A DNA stretch of 64,000 nucleotides from CAYVBJ01 sp964415185 (GCA_964415185.1 CAYPZI010000004.1:1-64000), one strand, 5' to 3'; counted from the stretch's first letter, positions 49,823-58,945 are shown. Notes: generated by a model from the letters alone, not told the origin. Program-made: numbers and translations.

Positions 49823-50455
49823 TCAGTTAAAAAGTCCGAACAGCCTTTGTTCAATCAGATTGATAACCGTACCCAAATCTTCTTTACTATTCACAAAATC
49901 CAGATCGTCCGTATCAATAATTAATTTCTGATGCTGATATCTGTCAATCCAGTTTTCATAAAGTTTATTCAGGCGTTCAAGGTAATCGATACGGATGGAA
50001 TTTTCATACTCCCTGCCTCTTTGCTGGATTTGCCTTACCAGTGTTGGCACCTGTGCCCTCAAATAGATCAGCAAATGGGGAGGTTCCAGAAAAGCCGTCA
50101 TTTCCCTGAAAAGGGTCTGGTAATTATTATAATCCCTTTCACTCATCAATGCCATGTCATACAAGTTCCTGGCAAATATTTCTGCATCTTCGTAAATGGT
50201 CCTGTCCTGGATAAGGCTTTTCGGGTTCGCAAGCAATTTTTTATGATGGTTGAAACGGCTCGAAAGAAAGTATATCTGAAGATTAAAACTCCATCTCCGC
50301 ATATCTTCGTAAAAATCAGAGAGGTAAGGGTTGTCATCTACCGATTCATAATAGGCATCCCACCCGAAATGCTTTGCCAACAACCCGGTAAGTGATGACT
50401 TTCCTGCCCCGATATTGCCGGCTACGGCTATAAATTTAAACTTTTTATCTCCCAT
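49823..50455 (-). CDS. Deoxynucleoside kinase
   Basis: 210 residues of the deoxyguanosine/deoxyadenosine kinase family, which salvages deoxynucleosides. The P-loop GNIGAGKSSLTGLLAKH lies at about 14-30, followed by YYESVDDNPYLSDFY, and the DRTIYEDAEIFARN motif (about 84-97). RIDYLERLNKLYENWI belongs to the lid region. Substrate preference cannot be read out. It lies 12 bp after pgi and 41 bp before the YceD-like gene. Confidence 0.94.
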   Translation of the reverse strand: MGDKKFKFIAVAGNIGAGKSSLTGLLAKHFGWDAYYESVDDNPYLSDFYEDMRRWSFNLQIYFLSSRFNHHKKLLANPKSLIQDRTIYEDAEIFARNLYDMALMSERDYNNYQTLFREMTAFLEPPHLLIYLRAQVPTLVRQIQQRGREYENSIRIDYLERLNKLYENWIDRYQHQKLIIDTDDLDFVNSKEDLGTVINLIEQRLFGLFN

Positions 50456-50467
50456 TGATTTTCCCTG

Positions 50468-51760
50468 TCATCCATTTTTGCCAAGAATGCGATACATTGC
50501 CTTCTTGTAATTTTCAACACCGGGTTGATTAAAAGGATTAACCCCAAGCATATATACATAAACAGCGGTAAACATCTCATAAAAATAGATTAATTCCCCG
50601 ATCTGTTGTTCATTCAGTTTGTCGATTTGAATTCGGATTAAAGGCACGCCGCCTTCAATATGAGCTTCACAGGTTCCTTTTTGGGCACTTCTGTTTATTT
50701 CGTGAAAGGATTTACCTGCAAGGTAGTTCAGCTCATCCGTATTATCTTCGGTTTCAGGGACAATCAAATTGGCAATTGGATTTTCAATCGAAAGTATTGT
50801 TTCCATCGCATTCCGCCTTCCCTGTTGAATCATCTGGCCTATACTGTGCAGATCCGTTGAAAAAGAAGCAACAGCGGGAAAGATGCCTTTTCCGTCTTTA
50901 CCCTCACTCTCACCCAAAAGCTGCTGGATCCACTGGGTGATGCCTTTTAATTCGGGTTCAAACGAACTAATAATATCCAAATCCGTGCGGTTATTCTGCA
51001 GTATATACCTGATAGATGCGTATTCGAGTAACTCTTCATGACCGGTTTCCAGTTTCTCATATTCATGTACTGCACCGTAATAAAGGGTCTGGATATCGAT
51101 TCCTGCTACCGCTATTGGCAGCAGGCCTACCGGGGTCAAAACCGAATATCGTCCCCCGATGTCATCCGGAATTATGTATTTTTTATATCCTTCCGCTTCA
51201 ATTAGTTTATTTAGTATCCCTTTTTCCCTGCTGGTAGTTGCGATAATTCTTTTGCGGGATTCTTCTCCATATTTTTCTTTGAGCCATTCCCTCAATAACC
51301 TGAAAGAGAGTGCGGTTTCAAGAGTTGTTCCTGATTTCGAAATTACATTCAAATAAACACTTTTTTCAGTACCATCAGGATTTGGCTGGTCAAGAATCCT
51401 GATCAGTTCCTTGAGATAACGGCCGCTCATGTGATGCCCTGCGTAGATTATATCAGGCTTTTTACGCCTCAAAGCGGGTTTCAGGGATTCAATCACGGCT
51501 TTGGCTCCAAGATAGGACCCGCCTATACCGCATAGTATAAATATATCCGCTTTTTCCCTTATTTCTTCTGCCAGGCTCGATATTTCATCGATTTCCGCAT
51601 CATTGGGATGCTTCATAATACGCCGCCAGCCCAACCACTCGGAACCAAGCCCAGTTCCCGACTGAACCAGTTTCAATGCATTTTCGGCTACGAGTTTTGT
51701 ATTTGAAAGTTCGCCTTTGCTTATAAAATTTAGTGCACCGCTTACGTCTGTTCGGATCAT
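50468..51760 (-). CDS. pgi: Glucose-6-phosphate isomerase (short type)
   Basis: 430 residues, interconverting glucose 6-phosphate and fructose 6-phosphate. CGIGGSYLGAKAVIESL (about 77-93), VISKSGTTLETALSFRLL (about 138-155), and the signature PDDIGGRYSVLTPVGLLP (about 197-214) are clear. It belongs to the shorter Bacillus/Thermotoga-like branch. It is paired with pfkA upstream (9-bp gap), giving two consecutive steps of glycolysis in one transcript. Confidence 0.96.
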   Translation of the reverse strand: MIRTDVSGALNFISKGELSNTKLVAENALKLVQSGTGLGSEWLGWRRIMKHPNDAEIDEISSLAEEIREKADIFILCGIGGSYLGAKAVIESLKPALRRKKPDIIYAGHHMSGRYLKELIRILDQPNPDGTEKSVYLNVISKSGTTLETALSFRLLREWLKEKYGEESRKRIIATTSREKGILNKLIEAEGYKKYIIPDDIGGRYSVLTPVGLLPIAVAGIDIQTLYYGAVHEYEKLETGHEELLEYASIRYILQNNRTDLDIISSFEPELKGITQWIQQLLGESEGKDGKGIFPAVASFSTDLHSIGQMIQQGRRNAMETILSIENPIANLIVPETEDNTDELNYLAGKSFHEINRSAQKGTCEAHIEGGVPLIRIQIDKLNEQQIGELIYFYEMFTAVYVYMLGVNPFNQPGVENYKKAMYRILGKNG

Positions 51761-51769
51761 ACTGATTTT

Positions 51770-52738
51770 TTACCTGAGTAGTTTTGCAAGTTCAAGGAGC
51801 TCAAAATTGATGTCTTTTTTCTTTCCATAAGTCATTCTCAAAGGGGTAATTTTTATTGATTTATTGACAATTCCAACCATCACCTGAGAATGCCCTTCTA
51901 GTAATGTTCTAACGGCTGCCGCTCCCAGCCGGCTGGCCAGAACACGGTCTCTTGCCGTGGGGTTACCGCCTCTCTGGATATGTCCGAGAATGGTAACTCT
52001 CATTTCGTATTTTTCAAAGTCAGGCCGGATTTTCTCAGCCAGTTTCAGTGCACCTCCGGTTTCATCTCCCTCGGCGATTACAACTATACTTGAACGCCTC
52101 TGATTCTTTAAAACAGTTTTTAGAGAGTTTCGCACTTCATCAACGTCTGTCAGTGATTCAGGCAGGAGAATTAGCTCGGCTCCGACCGATATCCCCGTTT
52201 CAAGTGCAATAAAGCCTGCATCACGTCCCATTACTTCCACCAGGAAAAGCCTGTCGTGGGCATCGGCTGTATCACGAACTTTATCGATGGCCTCAACGGC
52301 GGTATTGAGTGCCGTATCATAACCGATGGTTTCATCTGTACCGACCAGGTCATTATCGATTGTTCCGGGCACACCTATTACACAGGTGCCATGTTCCTGG
52401 CTTAGTAATGTAGCCCCCTGAAATGTACCATCACCGCCAATAACAATCAGGCCATCAATTTTTTCTTTCTTAAGTACTTTTGCGGCTTTCTTTCTACCCT
52501 CTTTAGTCCGGAATTCTTCCGATCTTGCAGATTTCAGTACGGTGCCCCCTCGCTGAATGATATTGGAGACAGTTGTGTTTTCTATTTCTTTTACATCGCC
52601 CTCAATCAGGCCCTGGTATCCCCTGGTGATTGCTTTGATTTGAAGATTATTAGAAAGAGCAGTCCTGACGGCAGCCCTGAACGCAGCATTCATACCGGGG
52701 GCATCACCGCCACTTGTTAAAATTGCAATTGTTTTCAA
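51770..52738 (-). CDS. pfkA: ATP-dependent 6-phosphofructokinase
   Basis: 322 residues, the normal bacterial length. Key motifs are TSGGDAPGMNAAFRAAVR (about 8-25), VIGGDGTFQGATLLS (about 98-112), catalytic GVPGTIDNDLVGTD (about 121-134), VEVMGRDAG (about 167-175) and ILGHIQRGGNPTARDR near 245-260. It is the first gene of the pfkA-pgi-dNK-yceD-rpmF-plsX-fab string. Confidence 0.97.
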   Translation of the reverse strand: MKTIAILTSGGDAPGMNAAFRAAVRTALSNNLQIKAITRGYQGLIEGDVKEIENTTVSNIIQRGGTVLKSARSEEFRTKEGRKKAAKVLKKEKIDGLIVIGGDGTFQGATLLSQEHGTCVIGVPGTIDNDLVGTDETIGYDTALNTAVEAIDKVRDTADAHDRLFLVEVMGRDAGFIALETGISVGAELILLPESLTDVDEVRNSLKTVLKNQRRSSIVVIAEGDETGGALKLAEKIRPDFEKYEMRVTILGHIQRGGNPTARDRVLASRLGAAAVRTLLEGHSQVMVGIVNKSIKITPLRMTYGKKKDINFELLELAKLLR

Positions 52739-52830
52739 TTGGTTGAATATATTGTTAGCATTAATGGTTGAGAAAGAATAAAACTAATCAGCCTTTTTAC
52801 ATAGCGCAAATAATTATTCCGTAAATTAAT

Positions 52831-52838
52831 TAAATTTG
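52831..52838 (+). promoter_or_regulatory. Possible -7 promoter element before the polyprenyl synthase gene
   Basis: TAAATTTG fits the Bacteroidota -7 consensus TAnnTTTG and lies 28 bp before the ATG at 52867. No convincing -33 element sits at the right distance, so it is only a candidate. Confidence 0.25.
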
Positions 52839-52866
52839 ATCTCTACTTTGCAGTAAATTAAAATAA

Positions 52867-53880
52867 ATGTCTGACGAGACTATAATCCAAGAACATCTGA
52901 AAAATCCCTCCTCCACCTCCCTTAAGGAAGTCACGGAGCCGGTACAATCTAACCTCGAAATTTTCAGAACGTTTTTTAAAAATGAAATCAGCAGCGATGT
53001 TGTATTGCTGGATCAGATCATCAGGTACCTTTTGAGGCAAAAAGGTAAGGAAATTCGGCCTACTTTGGTATTGATGAGTGCGAGAATGTTCGGGGATATT
53101 TCCACACGCAGTTATGTTGCAGCAACCATGATTGAGCTGTTGCACACCGCCACGCTTATTCATGACGATGTAGTAGATGAAGCCGACAAACGCAGGGGGT
53201 TTCTGAGCATTAATAAAATCTGGAAAAATAAGGCCGGTGTCCTCCTTGGTGATTTTTTGCTTTCAAAGGGATTGCTGATTGCACTTGAGCACGAAGAGTA
53301 TCAGCTACTTCAGGTACTCTCTGATTCGGTGAAAAAAATGAGTGAAGGAGAGCTTCGCCAGCTTAAAACTTCCAAGCTTTTTAATATGACGGAAGACCGC
53401 TACTATCAAATTATTTCGGAAAAGACAGCCAGCTTAATTGCAGCTTGCTGCCAGTGTGGTACTATTACTGCAACAGGTGACCGAAAAAAACAGCAGGCTA
53501 TGTACGAAATCGGAATGGACATTGGAATGGCTTTTCAAATCAAAGACGACCTGTTTGATTACGGGCTTGATGATGTGGGAAAACCCAAACGAAATGATAT
53601 CAAGGAGAGAAAGGTAACCCTTCCCCTTATTAAAGCGATGCAGAAAGCAGGAAAGGCTTCATTGCTTGCCAGAAAACTCATGAGAAAACAGTCTAAGTCA
53701 CAAAATGATATCGACAAAATCGTATCTTTTGTTCACGAATATAACGGGCTCGAAATGGCAAAAAAGGAGATGATGATTTTTTCCGAGAGGGCTGTTAATC
53801 GTTTAAACACCCTTGATATTGAACAGGGGCAGGATGATTTTGAAGCTCTCGTTAGCTTTATCATCAACAGAAAAAAATAA
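52867..53880 (+). CDS. Polyprenyl diphosphate synthase
   Basis: 337 residues, long-chain trans-prenyltransferase probably making the octaprenyl- or nonaprenyl-type precursor of menaquinone. The first aspartate-rich motif is in LIHDDVVDEADKRRG (about 97-111). The second is in FQIKDDLFDYGLDDVGKPKRNDI (about 221-243). GKEIRPTLVLMSARM is the substrate-binding lead. Chain length cannot be fixed from the residues seen. It heads a + strand run with the LpxH-like and PBP1A genes. Confidence 0.95.
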   Translation: MSDETIIQEHLKNPSSTSLKEVTEPVQSNLEIFRTFFKNEISSDVVLLDQIIRYLLRQKGKEIRPTLVLMSARMFGDISTRSYVAATMIELLHTATLIHDDVVDEADKRRGFLSINKIWKNKAGVLLGDFLLSKGLLIALEHEEYQLLQVLSDSVKKMSEGELRQLKTSKLFNMTEDRYYQIISEKTASLIAACCQCGTITATGDRKKQQAMYEIGMDIGMAFQIKDDLFDYGLDDVGKPKRNDIKERKVTLPLIKAMQKAGKASLLARKLMRKQSKSQNDIDKIVSFVHEYNGLEMAKKEMMIFSERAVNRLNTLDIEQGQDDFEALVSFIINRKK

Positions 53881-53886
53881 GCTCAC

Positions 53887-54672
53887 ATGGATTATATCTT
53901 CATATCTGATGTGCATTTAGGGGCATTTGACGACGAAAAAAACAGGCGGATTGAAAAGGATTTAATAGGTCTGATTGATTTTTGTGACGAAAAAAATATC
54001 ACACCTGTACTGCTAGGCGATATTTTTGATTACTGGATGGAATTCCCGTTCATTATTCCCGATATCGGAACGGCGTTGTTAAACAGGTTCCGGAAATTTA
54101 ACAGAAACCGCCAACCTGTCATATACATAACCGGCAACCACGATAACTGGACAAACGGATATTTTAAAAATTCCGGGTTTGATGTTGAACACGAATACCG
54201 GCTCTTGAATTTCGAAAATAAAAAGATCTTACTGCTTCACGGTGATGGCCTTTCCGACAGAAAATTTCAGCTTCCCCGGCCTGCTTTTCACCGAATCATC
54301 AGGAACAAGATATTCGTAAAATTTTTTCAATCGGTTCTCTCCCCTAAAACTGCACTCGGGGTAATGAAAAAGTTTTCATCTTACAGCAGAAAAAAAGAAT
54401 CCAATAATGTTGAAAAACTCAACAACTGGGCGAAAGACATACTGAATAACTCTGAAATTGATTACATTTTAAGCGGACACGATCATATTCCAAGAAAGGA
54501 AACATTTAGAGGAGGATTCTATTTAAATGGTGGCGCTTTCAGTGAAAACAACAGTGTAATTTATTACTCAAATAAAGAATTCTCAATGGTTACCTGGAAT
54601 ACAATTAACAGGACTTTAGAGCCGTTAAATAAAACTGATGAATATAATCCTCTTGAATTAATCAATGAATAA
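53887..54672 (+). CDS. UDP-2,3-diacylglucosamine diphosphatase-like phosphoesterase (LpxH-type)
   Basis: 261 residues of the calcineurin-like metallophosphoesterase fold. Metal sites are in ISDVHLGAFDDEKNRR (about 6-21), LLGDIFDYWMEFPF (about 43-56), ITGNHDNW (about 79-86), LLLHGDGLSDRK (about 115-126) and LSGHDHIPRKE (about 198-208). The GDxFDxW and HGDxxxD pattern matches LpxH, which cleaves UDP-diacylglucosamine to lipid X during lipid A synthesis. It overlaps the PBP1A gene by 8 bp. Confidence 0.88.
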   Translation: MDYIFISDVHLGAFDDEKNRRIEKDLIGLIDFCDEKNITPVLLGDIFDYWMEFPFIIPDIGTALLNRFRKFNRNRQPVIYITGNHDNWTNGYFKNSGFDVEHEYRLLNFENKKILLLHGDGLSDRKFQLPRPAFHRIIRNKIFVKFFQSVLSPKTALGVMKKFSSYSRKKESNNVEKLNNWAKDILNNSEIDYILSGHDHIPRKETFRGGFYLNGGAFSENNSVIYYSNKEFSMVTWNTINRTLEPLNKTDEYNPLELINE

Positions 54673-56953
54673 CAATAAGGATTTCGATAAGGAGCGGTAT
54701 TTTAATGATCCCGAATATAGAAATGAGATCCGGGAAAAAAGGAAAAAGAATCATTTGCCTTCGAAAATAAAAACTACTTTACTTTCAATCGTTGGCATTA
54801 TTTTTTTGGCAGCAGGCGGATACCTGATTTATCTCGTGAACGGGCTGCCTTCCATCCAGGAACTTGAAAACCCTGAAACCGCGATTGCTTCGGTAGTAAA
54901 AAGCCGTGACGGCGCTATACTTGATCGATTTTTTGTAGAAAACCGGACGTGGGTCCGCTATGAAGAAATATCGCCGAATGTAATCAACGCACTTGTAGCC
55001 ACCGAAGATCACCGTTTTTACGAGCACTGGGGGATGGATATGGTTCGCACCCTGGCAATTCCCTACCATATCCTGAGAGGCAATCCCCAGGGTGGCTCAA
55101 CAATAAGCCAGCAGCTTGCCAGAAATCTCTATAGAAAAATCGGAAGGGAATTTTCCATTACCCGGAAATTAAGGGAGATGATAACAGCCATACAGATCGA
55201 GCAAAACTATACGAAGAGAGAAATCATAGAAATGTATTTGAATACGGTTGAGTATAGTAACAGTGCTTTTGGAATTGAATCGGCTGCTCAAACACACTTC
55301 AGTAAACCTGCAAGTGATTTAAACCTTCCCGAAGCTGCCACACTTATTGGGGTTTTGCAGGCAGTATCTGCATACAATCCCCGATTTCACCCTGAGAGGT
55401 CGCAAGCCCGCCGGAATATTGTTCTCAGGCAGATGCTTAAAAGAGGATTTATCACGGAAGAAATTTATCAAAACCTTGCTGATGAACCGATTGTTCTTAA
55501 TTACAATCCACCATCCAAATCAAACAGGGAGAGCCGTTACTTCGGTGAATATGTAAGGCTGAGAGTTCAGGATTGGGCGGAAAAAAACGGGTTCGACCTC
55601 AACAAAGACGGGCTCACGATTCACACTACCATTGATTCAAGAATGCAACGGCATGCTGAAAGAGCGCTTCGTGAAAAACTGGATTCACTGCAGGTTTTAT
55701 TTGAAAAAGAGTGGACATCACCCGGCGGAGATTACATGGATAAACTATGGAAAGAATATCCGCAGTTTCTTAACAGTTTTATCAGGGAAACCGACCGGTA
55801 TAAAAATGCTTTTTCGAAATATGAGACCAAACTGGAAAAGGTTGTTTTCGATTCACTTTATGCCAATGAAGCATTTATAGATTCCGTTAAAAAAGCAAAT
55901 ACAAGGCTCCAGGCAAGTTTTACTGCAATTGACCCGAATAACGGCAGCATTTTAGCATGGATAGGCGGCGGAGATTTCGGCAATAAACAATTTGACCATG
56001 TGTATCAGTCGCGCCGGCAGGCGGGCTCTACATTTAAACCTTTTGTATATGCCATAGCTATTGATAACGGCTACATGCCTTATCATAAATTTTCGAAGTA
56101 TCCCACCAAATTCTTCGACCGGTCCGGCCAGGTTTGGGATCCTAAAGACCCGTCTATTCCCGAAGGCCCTGAGATGGTAAGTATTCGCGAAGGCCTTGCA
56201 CGAAGCCTTAACAATGTTACAGTAAGGCTGCTGCCCGAAATAGCAGGTGCCCCCGGCACGAACCGCCTGCAGGATCTTGACCCTGCCGCTCGGCGAATCA
56301 AGGAGATGGCCCAGAGTTTCGGAATTAATATGAACAATACGAGGGCATACCCCTCTATTGCATTGGGTACCGCAGAGGTTTCGCTGCTGGACCTGGTAAG
56401 CGCTTATACAACCTTCGTAAACAAAGGGGTCCACATTGACCCGATTGCCATTACCCGCATCGAAGATAAAGAGGGAAATGTGCTTGTGGAATATTTTCCG
56501 GAGTATACCGGTGAGGTTATCAGCCCGGAAACCGCCTACATCATGATTGATCTGATGAGGGGAGTTATCCGGGGCGGTGAAGATTTTTACGGCACAGGTG
56601 TCCGGCTTCGAAATGGTTATAATGTACAACAGGATGTAGCCGGCAAAACAGGTACAACGCAAAACAGTTCGGATAACTGGTTTGTGGCTATGATGCCTCA
56701 TATAGTGATGGGGGCCTGGGTAGGCGGCGAAGACTACCGGCTCCGGTTCCCAAACAGCAACGGAATCGGGCAGGGTGCAAGATCCGCTCTACCGATTGTA
56801 GGACAGTTTATCAATTATGCCACTTCAAATGAGAATACTCCATGGAGTTACAGGGGTTTCGAGCCCCCGCCGGGATTTGTTATGCCGGAAGACCCCGAAA
56901 AAGATGGCAGCGAGGTTGTCAGTGACGAGAAAAAAGGCCGGATTGGCTGGTAG
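54665..56953 (+). CDS. mrcA: Penicillin-binding protein 1A (bifunctional peptidoglycan synthase)
   Basis: 762 residues. One N-terminal membrane anchor (about 36-58) is followed by the GT51 glycosyltransferase with VATEDHRFYEHWGMD (catalytic E114) and GGSTISQQLARNLY. The transpeptidase has its active serine in AGSTFKPF (S455, K458), an SxN motif in RSLNNVT, and KTGT at 661-664. It polymerises and crosslinks peptidoglycan in the periplasm. The TAG stop (56951-56953) forms the first bases of the terminal motif of repeat copy D. Confidence 0.96.
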   Translation: MNNNKDFDKERYFNDPEYRNEIREKRKKNHLPSKIKTTLLSIVGIIFLAAGGYLIYLVNGLPSIQELENPETAIASVVKSRDGAILDRFFVENRTWVRYEEISPNVINALVATEDHRFYEHWGMDMVRTLAIPYHILRGNPQGGSTISQQLARNLYRKIGREFSITRKLREMITAIQIEQNYTKREIIEMYLNTVEYSNSAFGIESAAQTHFSKPASDLNLPEAATLIGVLQAVSAYNPRFHPERSQARRNIVLRQMLKRGFITEEIYQNLADEPIVLNYNPPSKSNRESRYFGEYVRLRVQDWAEKNGFDLNKDGLTIHTTIDSRMQRHAERALREKLDSLQVLFEKEWTSPGGDYMDKLWKEYPQFLNSFIRETDRYKNAFSKYETKLEKVVFDSLYANEAFIDSVKKANTRLQASFTAIDPNNGSILAWIGGGDFGNKQFDHVYQSRRQAGSTFKPFVYAIAIDNGYMPYHKFSKYPTKFFDRSGQVWDPKDPSIPEGPEMVSIREGLARSLNNVTVRLLPEIAGAPGTNRLQDLDPAARRIKEMAQSFGINMNNTRAYPSIALGTAEVSLLDLVSAYTTFVNKGVHIDPIAITRIEDKEGNVLVEYFPEYTGEVISPETAYIMIDLMRGVIRGGEDFYGTGVRLRNGYNVQQDVAGKTGTTQNSSDNWFVAMMPHIVMGAWVGGEDYRLRFPNSNGIGQGARSALPIVGQFINYATSNENTPWSYRGFEPPPGFVMPEDPEKDGSEVVSDEKKGRIGW

Positions 56954-57075
56954 TGTTGTGTCAATTATAATCTGTCGTAAGAAACCCGCAAAGTTTCTTT
57001 TCTGAAATGGCATTACGTTAGATAAATAGAAGCAACTCCGAGATAAAACTTTGCGGGTTTACAGTTGACATGACA
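56951..57075 (-). repeat. Hairpin repeat, family 1, copy D
   Basis: TAGTGTTGTGTCAA (56951-56964) begins exactly on the stop codon of the PBP1A gene. The far end TTGACATGACA (57065-57075) is the inverted terminal motif. Bases 56973-57075 are identical to the reverse complement of 4499-4601 (103 bp, no mismatch), including the stem AAACCCGCAAAGTTT / AAACTTTGCGGGTTT. Outside that block the two copies differ. It fills the spacer before the Crp-type regulator gene. Confidence 0.85.
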
Positions 57076-57109
57076 ATTTTTAAATAAAGATAACTTAATC
57101 AGCACTCTC

Positions 57110-57745
57110 ATGGATCATCTTCCGGATTTTGAAGATCGCTTAAACTTTCTTGGGAAAGAGCTGATCCGAAACATTGTTCAGAATGCAATCTTTAAAAAGA
57201 TTCCGGCAAATACCGAAATCCTTAACAGTGGCAAATATGTCTCTTCGGTTCCGATAGTATTAAATGGTATCGTAAAGGTTTTTACCCGTTATGAAGATAA
57301 GGAACTCCTTCTTTATTACATCAGGCCCAGTGAAAGCTGCATTATGTCATTAATTTCAGCAATTAAAAACAGGCCAAGCCAGGTATCGGCAACAACAGAA
57401 ACAGATACTGACATAGTATTGCTGCCATCTGATAAAATGGATAAATGGATGAAAGCTTATCCTTCTCTTTATATGCTCTTTATCAATCAATTTCATCTGA
57501 GATATTCGGATATGCTTGAAACCATACAGCAGATTCTTTTTCACAATCTTGAAGAAAGAGTTTTAAACTATCTTGTTGACAGAAAAAATATGTCGCCAGA
57601 CCCTGAACTCAATTTAACTCACCAAAAAATTGCTACAGACCTCGGAACAGCAAGAGAAGTTGTTAGCCGGATCATAAAAAAACTTGAGAACGACAAGAAA
57701 TTGATACAGTCCGCCAAGGGTATAAAATTTCCCGGCAAGTTGTGA
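57110..57745 (+). CDS. Crp/Fnr-family transcriptional regulator
   Basis: 211 residues. A cyclic-nucleotide-binding-like beta-barrel occupies about 15-125 (for example VPIVLNGIVKVFTRYEDKELLLYYIRPSESC). A long helix leads to a winged helix at about 155-205, LTHQKIATDLGTAREVVSRIIKKLEND, the DNA-reading segment. The single cysteine in the effector domain (SESCIMSL) is a candidate redox or metal sensor residue, but the cAMP-binding arginine pattern is not evident. A small DUF2892 protein gene follows, a plausible target. Confidence 0.93.
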   Translation: MDHLPDFEDRLNFLGKELIRNIVQNAIFKKIPANTEILNSGKYVSSVPIVLNGIVKVFTRYEDKELLLYYIRPSESCIMSLISAIKNRPSQVSATTETDTDIVLLPSDKMDKWMKAYPSLYMLFINQFHLRYSDMLETIQQILFHNLEERVLNYLVDRKNMSPDPELNLTHQKIATDLGTAREVVSRIIKKLENDKKLIQSAKGIKFPGKL

Positions 57746-57852
57746 CTCAAGTCACTGAACCTCCAAAAAACCTGTCTTATATTTAATTGAAGATGGTAAT
57801 GCGGGAAAATCCTGCACTGCCGGTTCAGTTAAAATCTAAAAATTGGATTATC

Positions 57853-58068
57853 ATGAAAAAAAATATGGGTAATATCGACAAAGGATTAAGAATTCTCTTC
57901 GCCGTTCTCATCGGTGTTTTATATGCAACCGGAGTTATTAACGGGATAGCTGCCATTATCCTGGGCGTACTTTCTATAGTTTTCATTCTGACAAGTATGG
58001 TCAGTTTTTGTCCACTATATGCACCTTTTGGTTTATCAACGCGGAAAAAAACTGAAGGCGCATCGTAA
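57853..58068 (+). CDS. DUF2892 (YgaP-type) membrane protein
   Basis: 71 residues from the ATG at 57853; a longer frame from a TTG at 57787 adds residues unlike the family. MKKNMGNIDKGLRILFAVLIG at the start, two helices and SFCPLYAPFGLSTRK at the end match the DUF2892 family, often found next to Crp-type regulators and rhodanese domains. The cysteine in SFCPLY is conserved in the family. Its role is not firmly known. Confidence 0.85.
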   Translation: MKKNMGNIDKGLRILFAVLIGVLYATGVINGIAAIILGVLSIVFILTSMVSFCPLYAPFGLSTRKKTEGAS

Positions 58069-58071
58069 TTC

Positions 58072-58115
58072 CCTGTATCTGCCGAGGGGTTGCCGAAGCA
58101 GGTAAGGTTTTTTTT
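58072..58115 (+). terminator. Intrinsic terminator after the DUF2892 gene
   Basis: CCTGTATCTGC pairs with GCAGGTAAGG (ten pairs, one bulge and one wobble) around a 15-nt loop and is followed by eight Ts (58108-58115). It begins 3 bp after the stop codon, ahead of the convergent pssA gene. Confidence 0.7.
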
Positions 58116-58134
58116 AAAAACTATTTAGAAATGG

Positions 58135-58944
58135 CTAACCGGCAAAATCGTCACTTTCTGAAAAAGCCTGTTTCCAGAAAATGTAAACTCCCATCATCAC
58201 TCCTTTCAGTATAAAAAAGGTAAACACAATCATAAGGCCGATATCCTGAAAAATAATGATGGCAAGCAGGTAAAACGTGAAGAGGATGAGCCGGCCTTTG
58301 TACAATTTAATAGACTGATTGTCGAACCTTGGGATTTTATCGAACGGAACGGTGCTCACCATCAGAAATGAAAGGATGAGAACGATGGGTATTAAAAAAG
58401 CATTAATGCCCTGTTCAAAGCCCGTGAACCAGTCGAGCCTGTTTCTGAAGGTCAGAAAGAAGGCCACTATCATAACGGCCTGGGCGGGAGTTGGCAGCCC
58501 TTTAAAAAAAACACTTTCACCGAGTTTAGCCTCTATATTAAACCGTGCCAGCCGGACAGCTCCGCATAAAGGCGGCAGGGCACTTAATATCATGCCAAGC
58601 AGTGCCAATTCCTGGAATGCAAAATTGTAAATCAAGAAACCGGGAGCTACCCCAAACGAAACAATATCGCTGATGGAATCAAGTTCAATACCGAATTCGC
58701 TTGTGGCATTGGCAAGACGTGCCATAAAACCGTCGAGGGCATCGAACAACCCGGCTACAACTATCAGCCAGGCACCGATTTCAAGTTTTCCTTCTGCTAC
58801 CATCAGAATTGATAAGAAGCCGCTGAACAAGTTCATGAGGGTAAAGAAACTCGGAACAACAATTCTGGGAATCTGTTTTCGCTGATTCTTTTCCCGCCGG
58901 CGACGCTGCCTGAACTGTTGTATTTTTTGAATCGGATATTTCAT
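58135..58944 (-). CDS. pssA: CDP-diacylglycerol-serine O-phosphatidyltransferase
   Basis: 269 residues with several membrane helices. The CDP-alcohol phosphotransferase motif DGFMARLANATSEFGIELDS followed by ISD (DGxxARxxxxxxxxGxxxDxxxD, about 71-93) is complete. The subsequent VSFGVAPGFLIYNFAF is typical of PssA. It makes phosphatidylserine, which the next gene product decarboxylates. It lies 1 bp downstream of psd on the same strand. Confidence 0.96.
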   Translation of the reverse strand: MKYPIQKIQQFRQRRRREKNQRKQIPRIVVPSFFTLMNLFSGFLSILMVAEGKLEIGAWLIVVAGLFDALDGFMARLANATSEFGIELDSISDIVSFGVAPGFLIYNFAFQELALLGMILSALPPLCGAVRLARFNIEAKLGESVFFKGLPTPAQAVMIVAFFLTFRNRLDWFTGFEQGINAFLIPIVLILSFLMVSTVPFDKIPRFDNQSIKLYKGRLILFTFYLLAIIIFQDIGLMIVFTFFILKGVMMGVYIFWKQAFSESDDFAG

Positions 58945-58945
58945 C

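Noticed and set aside
55952..56701. 249-codon - strand frame opposite the PBP1A transpeptidase domain
   Set aside because: The + strand encodes conserved transpeptidase motifs there; the antisense frame has no family features or start context.
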